From the NCBI GenBank assembly GCA_003550305.1, contig QKYT01001009.1, positions 15,661-33,074 of the forward strand: 17,414 nt of DNA, in the 5' to 3' direction. Below the pieces are notes generated by a model. That model was not told the origin of the DNA and did no database searches. It saw nothing but the letters and a program-made list of their open reading frames with translations. This document shows positions 10,649 through 17,414 of this stretch, piece after piece. The stretch comes from Glomus cerebriforme. Lineage: Eukaryota; Glomeromycota; Glomeromycetes; Glomerales; Glomeraceae. Position numbers and translations under genes: made by a program. Each line of letters starts with the position of its first letter. Within the stretch, counting starts at the first letter, position 1.

Positions 10649-10927
10649 AAACGTTCCGAGCTCTTTAGTGGAACTAGGCTATGCCTAAAAAATAATGAAA
10701 TCACGCTAAGCAATTTACAACATACTGTATATGGTCTTAAAGTCAGGAACAGGAAACTTTCGAGTATAAATATATTAGCCATGTGTTTGACAATATTATC
10801 ATTTAATTCCTTCGGAACGGCTCTCGAAGAGAGATATAGCATAAAATGTTTCTGTGGTGATACGGTTAACACATCCGCATTTAACCTACTTATCAAAAGA
10901 AAAGCAAGTATAACAAGAGAGTTTTAA
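10649..10927 (+). other. Possible last exon of the SAM-domain gene (doubtful)
   Basis: After an acceptor ATTTGTAG at 10641-10648, a frame stays open for 92 codons to TAA at 10925-10927. It does not join the strong donor at 10583 in phase. It would fit only a weak donor at 10600 (GTGTGA, 49-bp intron) or a frameshift. Its last part overlaps the dispersed repeat at 10871-10962, and the minus strand is also open at 10630-10896. I give it low weight as coding sequence. Confidence 0.2.
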
Positions 10928-10962
10928 GCTCTCTAGGAAGAAAACCAGATGTTTTATGATTC
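10871..10962 (-). repeat. Copy 2 of the ~91-bp dispersed repeat, inverted relative to 9234-9324
   Basis: This is the reverse-complement partner of 9234-9324, one base longer. It includes the 21-base exact match at 10871-10891. The internal hairpin is kept as AGAGAG (10916-10921) and CTCTCT (10929-10934), with one pair changed from A-T to G-C relative to copy 1. Confidence 0.75.
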
Positions 10963-11021
10963 GTTTAGAGTTTTTTTTTAAGGTCATAGGAGTTCCTATT
11001 GGCGGAGTTCAGATATTCTTT

Positions 11022-11077
11022 TGTATCAAAAAGAAGTTGTTATCTTGGTTATCGATGATTAACTTCTTTTTGATACA
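11022..11077. repeat. 56-bp hairpin with 17-bp perfect arms
   Basis: TGTATCAAAAAGAAGTT (11022-11038) is exactly complementary to AACTTCTTTTTGATACA (11061-11077), around a 22-base loop that contains ATCGAT. Arms this long and perfect are unlikely by chance in a window of this size. It could be a tiny MITE, the hairpin of a small RNA precursor, or a terminator-like end of a mobile element. No open frame needs this sequence. Confidence 0.75.
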
Positions 11078-11986
11078 CATACCATATACATTTATTCAAT
11101 TGTTTAGCTTTAGCTTTTTAAGAAATATAAAATTTCATTACGTGCTTAAATTTCTTTATTGTATTATTTTGGATGAATACCAGGAAAATTATTAATTAGT
11201 TCTGTGACATAGTAGTTTATATTTTTTTAAATTTTTTCATAATCCGTAAAAATATTGGGGAGTTATATCATTAGTCAATGACAAGGTTATTGTTTCAGTT
11301 GATATTCATTCTTAACATATATAATATCCGTTGTTAATTAACTAAATTAGCTAAACACAATAGGTATAGATTAAATAGGTTTTATTATAAACAATTATGT
11401 ATAATGATATGGTCTTTGCATACAAAAATATTTGACAATGAATATAATTATTTTTATTTATCTATGTATATCTAATGAGGCCGACTTGACCCTGTATCAT
11501 ATCTGAAGTGTTTTCTTTAGAACATTCGTCTTGACAGATATTATAGATCCCTCCAAAAGATTATTATTTATCAAAATCATCTAGAGTATGAAAAATCATT
11601 TCATGTGTTAATGTTTGTAATGCATGATATAAACAGCTTTATAATGCAAGTACGAAGGAACTAATGATATTTTAAATACCTATTCTTGTAATCTGTATTA
11701 TCTCAATAGATTAAATTCATATTTGATGATTAGTTTATCTTTATTTTATGATCTTGAATCTGCATTCTATGTTATACGGGAAGATGTTTGTAACGTAAAT
11801 GCTTTGAAGCAAATAAGATCAAGGTCGTATATCCAGGTTATACGCTTGAAAATTATATTATTATAATGTTGCAAAATAACAAAGGGGATTAAAATGATTA
11901 TAATTTGATAGATAACTCGGTAATTCAACCACAACCAATTTCATTACCAACAAAACAGTTATTGAATTTAATCATGTATAACCTTA
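11078..11986. other. AT-rich stretch without a recognised gene
   Basis: I see no coding frame, RNA gene or clear repeat. The open frame at 10956-11195 (+) runs through the hairpin arms and is rich in Phe/Ile/Leu, which is expected of AT-rich non-coding DNA. If the candidate minus-strand exon at 11988-12097 is real, this stretch would hold its following intron and exons, but no convincing acceptor was picked out. Confidence 0.3.
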
Positions 11987-11987
11987 C

Positions 11988-12291
11988 TATTTCCATATTA
12001 CGATATTCTTATGATGTTCAATGGAATACCGTACGGCATCAGATTCTTTATCTTTTCCCTTATCTTTGTCTATCATAGTTTGAGCGAAGCTAGTCCACTG
12101 AAACAAATAAAATATATACGATTTAGTATCTTACAAGGCTCTGGTAAAATAATATTCCATTATCCAAGTATTAACCATTATATATTTACCAACGTAATGA
12201 ATTTGTTATTATTTTATTCAGTTCCTTGATCTGAAGGATTTCTTTCCTATGGCAATGGAACAACTCTTTTCAAGGGGGGGAAGAAACACTC
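11988..12291 (-). pseudogene. Candidate two-exon minus-strand gene fragment, unknown product
   Basis: On the minus strand a segment at 11988-12097 encodes 36 residues with a coding-like composition (starts WTSFAQTMIDK, ends HHKNIVIWK). It is preceded by a good acceptor (TTTGTTTCAG, 12098-12107) and followed by a strong donor (GTAAGG, from 11987). The matching donor GTAAAT at 12184-12189 would define a 92-bp intron (12098-12189). It joins in phase to an upstream segment of about 100 bp ending in NNNKFITL, which contains one TAG and one TAA. Without splicing at 11987 the frame ends at TAG 11987-11989. I do not recognise the family. The splice signals and phase agreement are the main support. 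Confidence 0.3.
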
Positions 12292-12465
12292 TAAATATGT
12301 TTGTTATTAAATAAAAAAACGACAAGCAATAAATTAAGTTGTTAGATTCCATCTACTAATGTGTAAAATTATTCCTCAGTCTACAATATGTAGGAGGTAT
12401 GTTTCGCATACTAAGTAAAACAAAGAAGTTATTAATCTAAAGATTCACGGGTAACCAATCAAGTG

Positions 12466-12506
12466 ATATGACATCATTCCATATGTAATATCTAATGATG
12501 TCATAT
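12466..12506. repeat. 13-bp perfect inverted repeat with CRE-like half sites, upstream of the Crinkler gene
   Basis: ATATGACATCATT (12466-12478) pairs exactly with AATGATGTCATAT (12494-12506) across 15 bases. Each arm holds TGACATCA or its complement TGATGTCA, one base from the CREB/ATF-type bZIP site TGACGTCA. It lies about 220 bp before the likely ATG of the Crinkler gene at 12724, so a paired regulatory site is possible. A MITE-like hairpin is the alternative. Confidence 0.45.
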
Positions 12507-12723
12507 TTATATATGTTCAGTGGCATGATGTTTTTTGAATTATCTGTTATCGGCTAATCGCGAAGCTACATGCGTTTAATTTTATAAAATTTAATAATAA
12601 TATTCTGGATCCTTCTAGTAATATTGTAATAAAAGATTCGAATTTATCTGAGTTATACTATCATTAAAAAAATTTAAATATTTGTGGTCAAAGTTTATTA
12701 AAATGGGAAAACTTTTCAGGAAT

Positions 12724-13843
12724 ATGATAGATATCAAACTCACTTGTCGTTTCTCGAGAGAAGTTGATGCAAATTTCGAAACATTTGTTATTGATGTCAA
12801 CACAGACGAGACTATCGATCATCTTAAAGAAAAAATATATGAAAAACTTCATTTCATCAATATGAATGATACTTCGAATCTAAAAAGTTCGCTTCTCCAT
12901 GGAAATGATAATATCTTTTCAGTTATTGAAGTTGATGACTTAAAACTTTGGAAAGTAGAAATCACAGATGACGAATATCAGACACTAGTTCTAAAAAATG
13001 ATGATACTAAAGGAATAAAAGTTCTTCGTAGAATAATCAACGATTTTTGGGAAAACTAACCTCCTCATGGGTTTACTCACGTTATAATCGAACTACCTCG
13101 CATAACAAAAATATTTCAGCTTAATACCGAAATCGCGCAACTGTCAAATCGTATAGGTCATTTATCAAATCAGGATGGAGGTAAGACCTGTTATTAATAT
13201 ATGGTTTTCAACAAGGATTTATGTTAAATACGTCTCTATGGATGATATGCTTCATGACAGAACAATCAGTCGAGGACATTGATGGAGGAGAAAAAAATGG
13301 TGTTTTTAACCAGAAAATAATGCCAACTCCAGGTAAAAACCAATATTTTTCATTTCACTGTTTTTTTTTCATTTCTAACTAAATACAATACAGATATCAG
13401 AATTCGTGATTTTGATAATAGTCTTGATAATCTTAATAACATTGTTATTGATCTGGTCAAAGAAATAAATCCAATAGTTGAAAATTATAAGGTATGTGTA
13501 TCTTATTACTGTTATAAAATCCAATGGTATGTTTTACATCGGATAACAATAAATATGTTATATTCAAATAAATTTGCACATTTTTTAGCCATCGAACGAT
13601 GATTCAGAAGAGGAAGATGATATTGTTATCAATGAACCAATGAGTAGAACTGAAAATATAACTAATGTTATTTCTATTAATGAATAAATTAATCAAATTA
13701 ATCAAGACTTGGATGCTATTTTACCACATAAAGTATTATGTGAGAAATGCAAGAACTACGTTCAAGATATAAAAAAACATCAAAAAATTGCAAAGTATTG
13801 TAAACTTGGTGTTAAGAAAGGAAAAATTCCCAGACAAAGATAA
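12724..13843 (+). pseudogene. Crinkler (CRN)-type gene, four exons, two in-frame TAA stops, C-terminal CCHC motif
   Basis: Exon 1 (12724-13180) encodes a ubiquitin-like CRN N-terminal domain: MIDIKLTCRF, FVIDVNTDETIDHLKEKIYE, LKLWKVEI, and, after an in-frame TAA at 13057-13059, PPHGFTHVIIELPR and a Gln/Asn-rich heptad-like stretch. CRN proteins are effector-like proteins named in oomycetes and expanded in arbuscular mycorrhizal fungi. Introns at 13181-13260, 13333-13393 and 13492-13588 have GTAAGA, GTAAAA and GTATGT donors and CAG or TAG acceptors. Exons 13261-13332, 13394-13491 and 13589-13843 join in phase (1, 1, 0). Exon 4 begins acidic (SNDDSEEEDD), has a second TAA at 13685-13687, and ends in a basic tail with C-x2-C-x9-H-x6-C (codons 13739, 13748, 13778, 13799), a possible zinc site. 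No known CRN C-terminal effector domain is seen. I chose the ATG at 12724 because the domain starts there; 12682 and 12703 are in-frame alternatives. TATAAA at 12583-12588 could be its TATA box. Confidence 0.7.
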
Positions 13844-13851
13844 ACCTAATA

Positions 13852-13923
13852 ATTATATACACGATTTTTTTGAGCGGAGCTCAGTTACACTGAAAATATA
13901 TGCTTCGCTATCGTGTATATAAT
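13852..13923. mobile_element. 72-bp MITE-like element with 14-bp terminal inverted repeats
   Basis: ATTATATACACGAT (13852-13865) and ATCGTGTATATAAT (13910-13923) are exact inverse complements and bound a 72-bp segment. Inside lie a small palindrome TGAGC-GGA-GCTCA (13871-13883) and the heptamer GCTTCGC (13902-13908). There is no coding capacity. Size, terminal repeats and inner hairpin fit a miniature inverted-repeat element. A target-site duplication is not obvious, apart from a possible TA. It sits 9 bp beyond the Crinkler stop codon, so it could form part of that transcript's 3' end. Confidence 0.55.
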
Positions 13924-14104
13924 CGAACATATATTCTATTAAAAAATGTCTATAATACTCGGAAGAGTATGAATCTTTTAAGAATACAGTCCAATACATT
14001 AAAATCTCTTTTTATTACTTTCGTAAATTACCAGTGCAAAGCATGATATCGGACCATGCTGCGATAAGAATATTCATATGACCTCGAAAAGAGATAGCTT
14101 AAAG

Positions 14105-14138
14105 AGAGGAGAGTATCTCCTCTAACCTCTTAAAGGAG
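14105..14138 (+). repeat. Copy of the AGGAGA-NNN-TCTCCT / AACCTCTTAAA element
   Basis: AGAGGAGA (14105-14112), spacer GTA, TCTCCTCT (14116-14123), then AACCTCTTAAAGGAG. The seventh arm pair is G-C here, where other copies have T-A, and both arms changed together. Confidence 0.7.
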
Positions 14139-14720
14139 ATCTTTAATATTATCCACATCAGTAAAGCCTATTAACTTATATGATACAATACAATTAATGA
14201 TCTGAAAAAATCTTATTCTTTTTGATGCTTAAATCGTTATGGTGTTATGTATAGAAGGCTGAGTAAAATTTCTATTTTAACTTCCATTCCATGCTAAACT
14301 TATTTGTATAATGGTAATTTAGTCAATTTTATATATTTGACTAGTGGGATTAAAAATAAAAGATGATAAGATCAATATTTCATAAATCTTATTTAATTCG
14401 TTATTTGAAAATAGTTATATTAGAACAACACAAACGTATGTAATAGAGCTAAGTCAGCTCCGTCAACATTACTTATGTCTGTCTAAAATATTTTCTTTTC
14501 GTAATGGAACAACTCGTGTCGTTGACGCACAAAATATTAATTCATATGAACATGCATAGCAATGAAATGCAGTGGAAAACAATGATTTAACATAAATAAA
14601 ATAATGTAAGATTTCTAACGAATTCTTTATTTTTATGTCGTCACTAAAAACATCATTAGTTAATCACGCAAATTGTACTAATTTTAGTAGTCTTATTATT
14701 CTTTTTCTGATGCTTCGCAT

Positions 14721-14753
14721 TTAGGAGAGTATCTCCTAAAACCTCTTAAATGG
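14721..14753 (+). repeat. Copy of the AGGAGA-NNN-TCTCCT / AACCTCTTAAA element
   Basis: TTAGGAGA (14721-14728), spacer GTA, TCTCCTAA (14732-14739), then AACCTCTTAAATGG. It is preceded by a GCTTCGC heptamer at 14712-14718. Orientation is the same as the copy at 14105, about 600 bp away. Confidence 0.7.
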
Positions 14754-15979
14754 AAGACTGATGTAAATATTCCACGTTTATTTTGACAAATAGTTGATTA
14801 CTCTATTAAATAACATTCAACGTTGAAGTTATTCTAGATACTGATGACCTGTCATACAATTTCTTACTTTTTGTAAATGCTATCCTTAATATACGGTTTA
14901 TTATTTTCTTCATGTACAATCTTAACAGTTTCAACATTTTTTGGTTTCTGTCATTACAATCTTCGATTTTGTCTCTTTTTTGATGAACGTCTGTATGATG
15001 TTTTTAACAGATTCTTTCCTAAAAAACACAGATAAGTCCGTAATGTTTTTTCATTCCCATAAACAACATTATATTATTTCTAATTTAATCCTCGTGTACT
15101 TTTATTAAAAAAATTAATATCCGTATGTAAGCCCACTAAGCGATTGTATGTGCGAAGAATGGAAAACATAATTATTGATTAATAATACTCATTTGGATAA
15201 TTATTGGGCGTTTACATGTTTTTCATTGTATCTGTTAATTCCTGAATCTTTCTCATGATATTTGTAGGAGGATTTGGGTTTTTCTGTTAGACTACCTCCA
15301 TGAATCCCTAAACCGCAGGAATTTTTAAATTCTTTCTCACGAAAACCTCCATATTATACTAAATTGATAGAGTAGATACGTATTGTTAATAATAAGTTAC
15401 TGATAGTGATGTTAAATCAGAGTATAACTGAATCCATTAGCTTATTCAAAAAAATGTAGACTGTGTACACCGTGTTAATCAGAGCCAACTTAACAACACT
15501 AGTTACGGATAATAATAATGATGTAGATACCTTGAATTTTCTGTGCGTAGCAATGATCTCCGATCTAAAAAAGAGGATAAAATCATAGGATATTGGGCCG
15601 TCTTGGCTCCATGTAAAAATGTATCACAATAAGTACAAAGAAAATATTCATTTCATTCAACCATCACTTATCAAAAAATATTCTGCATTTATAGAATAAC
15701 GAGGCAAAAAGCGATTTTGTCCATGATACCTATCTATATTTTTATTTTATTTTATTTGAATGTAATTCCTACGTAATCTTCATATTTCTATCACACAGAT
15801 ATTTTAATGATTACATCACATGTTTAACTACTGATCTATTTAATAGTGGACCCATCGTTGATAACTCTTTTATTAAAAAATTCTTTAATAGACGTTTAAT
15901 GTAATTACTCACATTAAAGCTAAGCTAAAGTTACAAAAACTCTTCAGTTCAGGAGAAACATCTTTTGAGATGCAAAATC

Positions 15980-16564
15980 TCATATAATAGATAACTTCAA
16001 ATTGACATTAACTATATAATTATTTACCCATACTATTGACGCTAGATCACTATCCTTTTCTATATTAGTTATACCGTTGTTATTAGAATTCTGCATTTTC
16101 AAAGACTGGTGATCGATATTGTTGATATCTGTAAAAACTGAACTAAACTTATTTTTAAAATTTGTCAACGTAACCAAGTCATTGGTTAATTGCCATTTAA
16201 ATCTCCTCATATCAAAATTATGTGTAACAGTACAATGAATTTCTTTCCAATGGACAGGAGTCACAACTAAATGAATATTTTTGTTATTGAGCGGTGAGAA
16301 ATGATACGATTGGAGCATCCTAATCGATTGCAGAGGATCTTTTAATTCCTCCAAATCGTTTTCTGAATCTTTAAGTTGGTAAGGAGGATAATTTAGTTTA
16401 TACAGATCAATTTCGGTTATACTTATGTTGTCGAATCTTGGCTCAACTATGGTCTTGATTCTAGTTTTGAGATTGCTAACGGTTCCATTCTTTGGGACTT
16501 CTACTGGAAACGCATTTTTCTTTTCATCCCCTGAAATGATACAATTGAAAGCAATAGTTTCCAT
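15980..16564 (-). CDS. Crinkler (CRN)-type N-terminal domain protein, apparently intact
   Basis: From ATG at 16562-16564 the frame encodes 194 residues. Residues 1-102 look like the ubiquitin-like CRN N-terminal domain: METIAFNCIISGDE, FPVEVPKNGTVSNLKTRIKTI, IDLYKLNYP in the place of the family's LxLW segment, and NKNIHLVVTP at its end. Residues 105-194 (KWQLTNDLVTLTNFKNKF, then DSDLASIVWVNN) resemble a second beta-grasp-like module, often placed after the first in Rhizophagus CRN-like proteins, in which a SDxDL..W segment ends the domain. No catalytic C-terminal domain is present, so it is either a short family member or truncated at TGA 15980-15982. The frame is open further upstream to an ATG at 16705, but the domain begins at 16564 and a TATA-like box lies between the two. 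It converges on the broken Crinkler gene at 12.7-13.8 kb. The protein shows no signal peptide from this start. Confidence 0.6.
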   Translation of the reverse strand: METIAFNCIISGDEKKNAFPVEVPKNGTVSNLKTRIKTIVEPRFDNISITEIDLYKLNYPPYQLKDSENDLEELKDPLQSIRMLQSYHFSPLNNKNIHLVVTPVHWKEIHCTVTHNFDMRRFKWQLTNDLVTLTNFKNKFSSVFTDINNIDHQSLKMQNSNNNGITNIEKDSDLASIVWVNNYIVNVNLKLSII

Positions 16565-16688
16565 TTCTGTAGATAACGTAGAATATCTAGTTAGATAATC
16601 TCTTAATATACGATTTCGTAGATAACATATTTTAGTCCAGAATTCATCAAAGTGTTGTTTAACATAGACAAATAACTTCATTGGAGAC

Positions 16689-16697
16689 ATATTTATA
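16689..16697 (-). promoter_or_regulatory. TATA-like box TATAAATAT for the minus-strand Crinkler gene
   Basis: On the minus strand TATAAATAT lies about 130 bp before the chosen ATG (16564). It overlaps the alternative upstream ATGs at about 16678-16690, which argues that they are not translated. This is a sequence-pattern call only. Confidence 0.35.
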
Positions 16698-16705
16698 CCT
16701 GCCAA

Positions 16706-17269
16706 ATATCCTTCTTAGGTTATCTGGTTTATTTCTTTATTTAATAGAGATTTGTTTTTTTGGATTTTGGGACATAAATTATTTTGAGTAGGTAGAAAGA
16801 GAAAAATGTTGCTACGCATATTGTCTCCCACAAATTGTGATATTTGAATAGTAATAAATGTGTTCTGTGTCCTAATCTGTTGACAGTTTTAGAAAAGATG
16901 CTCGTGTATCACAATCCGCAGTGTAGTCAGAAATTTGCCAATTAGAAAAGACATGTGATACAAAATTCTGTTATACATCATGTCACCAGGGTGCAGTATT
17001 ATGAAAATGATTACGAAGCATACATTTAGCGGTGATCGTCAATGCATGGTTAAAAATTACGTACATTGTTTAAAAATTACCAGCCCGATATGGGCAAAAC
17101 TTTCCCTGCGCTATAAACGCTTTATTAATATATTTGAAATACTAAAATGGTATCATTATTAAAAAACTCTTTCTTGTTTCTGTCATTTTTACGCAGCAAC
17201 GTTTAGAAATAGTTTTTTCTACAATACACACACAGTATTATTTAGCAATTGTCTCGCCAAAAAGACGCT
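16706..17269. other. Intergenic stretch between divergent genes, with a possible core promoter
   Basis: No coding frame is convincing; the 60-codon + frame at 16980-17162 has no motif. The right part is less AT-rich than its surroundings and holds CTATAAACG near 17111. The stretch separates the minus-strand Crinkler gene from the + strand frame starting at 17270, so it should hold both promoters. Confidence 0.35.
17112..17117 (+). promoter_or_regulatory. TATA-like box (TATAAA) before the right-end reading frame
   Basis: TATAAA sits in a GC-richer context (CCCTGCGCTATAAACGC) about 150 bp before the ATG at 17270. It is a plausible core promoter for that frame or for a retroelement beginning here. 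Pattern only. Confidence 0.3.
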
Positions 17270-17414
17270 ATGGGCAACAGACGTTCTCCTAGAAACTCCA
17301 ACAACAAACAAGTTCAATCTCAGACCACCATGGCCGATAAAACTATTAACACTGCTACAACCATGGTTAATAAACCTCAACCTCCAGGAAAGAAAAAACA
17401 AAAACTTAATAACG
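17270..17414 (+). CDS. 5' end of a reading frame cut by the window edge, Asn/Gln/Lys-rich N-terminus
   Basis: ATG at 17270-17272 in a favourable context (CGCTATGG) opens a frame that stays open to the window end, 48 codons. The peptide starts MGNRRSPRNSNNKQ and is rich in Asn, Gln, Thr and Lys, ending in a GKKKQKLNN cluster, so it is probably disordered and basic. The nearest upstream in-frame stop is TAG at 17243-17245. Codon use is less AT-biased than in its surroundings, which suggests a recently active sequence such as a transposon ORF. I cannot name the product from this piece. The minus-strand frame at 17219-17401 overlaps it and looks like a shadow. Confidence 0.45.
   Translation, partial: MGNRRSPRNSNNKQVQSQTTMADKTINTATTMVNKPQPPGKKKQKLNN

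Larger units (their letters stand above)
13924..15979. other. Gene-poor tract between the two convergent Crinkler genes
   Basis: Apart from the two dispersed elements at 14105 and 14721, I recognise nothing firm. A + strand frame is open at 15695-15901 (69 codons, no ATG near its start, ending SFIKKFFNRRLM), with an acceptor-like CACACAG inside it. Minus-strand frames around 14830-15010 are open for 40-60 codons and Lys-rich. These could be remnants of spliced genes but carry no motif. Part of the tract must be the 3' flank of each Crinkler gene. Confidence 0.35.

Noticed and set aside
10630..10896. Minus-strand 88-codon ORF
   Set aside because: It starts inside the dispersed repeat, has no motif, and is opposite a frame that is equally open. 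Not enough to call a gene.
9835..13843. Reassigned genetic code with TAA/TAG read as glutamine
   Set aside because: The apparently intact frames here (620 codons in the kinase gene, 194 in the second Crinkler) use CAA/CAG freely, contain no internal TAA or TAG, and end in stops at sensible places. Nonsense mutation is the simpler reading.
12256..14515. 13-bp direct repeat AATGGAACAACTC at 12256-12268 and 14503-14515, flanking the Crinkler gene
   Set aside because: In AT-rich DNA of this length several 13-base matches are expected by chance, and the flanks do not align.
17219..17401. Minus-strand 60-codon ORF at the right edge
   Set aside because: It overlaps the + strand frame from 17270, which has a good start context and a lineage-typical Asn/Lys-rich composition. 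The minus frame looks like its shadow.
1..17414. tRNA, rRNA or CRISPR features
   Set aside because: I found no cloverleaf with a conserved T-arm, no rRNA-like conserved segment, and no regularly spaced direct repeats.

Overview
The window looks like nuclear DNA of an arbuscular mycorrhizal fungus (Glomeromycotina), most likely Rhizophagus or a close relative. The base composition is very AT-rich. The genes have short introns of about 50-100 bp with GTAAR..YAG-type borders. The recognisable gene families are the ones expanded in that lineage: tyrosine-kinase-like (TKL) kinases with an HCDLHDGN catalytic loop, Crinkler (CRN) N-terminal ubiquitin-like domains, SAM-type domains, and LINE retroelements with an RNase H domain. 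The genus is an inference from family style; nothing here is a diagnostic marker. Seven ambiguous bases (N) show that this is a draft assembly.

Layout. About 0.46-2.42 kb: a badly decayed + strand LINE-like retroelement, with RNase H motifs, a CxxC..H zinc-binding C-terminus and an A-rich 3' tail. 2.8-5.7 kb: a minus-strand gene joining a divergent N-terminal region, which resembles an archaeo-eukaryotic primase (AEP) fold without its catalytic residues, to a C-terminal TKL kinase. It has one clear 84-bp intron and one in-frame TGA. 5.7-9.8 kb: a gene-poor tract with a family of short palindromes and half of a 90-bp inverted repeat pair. 9.8-10.6 kb: a broken + strand SAM-domain gene with four in-frame stops. 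12.0-12.3 kb: a possible minus-strand gene remnant. 12.7-13.8 kb: a four-exon + strand Crinkler gene with two in-frame TAA codons and a C-terminal CCHC motif. 13.85-13.92 kb: a 72-bp MITE-like element with 14-bp terminal inverted repeats. 15.98-16.56 kb: an intact-looking minus-strand Crinkler-type reading frame. 17.27 kb to the end: the start of a + strand reading frame.

There is no operon logic. The genes are separate eukaryotic units, and most are decaying. Two Crinkler genes converge across a gene-poor 2.1-kb gap. The most interesting signals are these: (i) in the two best-resolved spliced pseudogenes all six internal stops are TAA or TAG, each one C-to-T change from a glutamine codon; (ii) a roughly 30-bp dispersed element whose palindrome arms differ between copies but stay perfectly complementary; (iii) a kinase fused to a primase-like domain that appears catalytically dead; (iv) a cluster of unusually long perfect hairpins and GCGAAGC heptamers around the first Crinkler gene.
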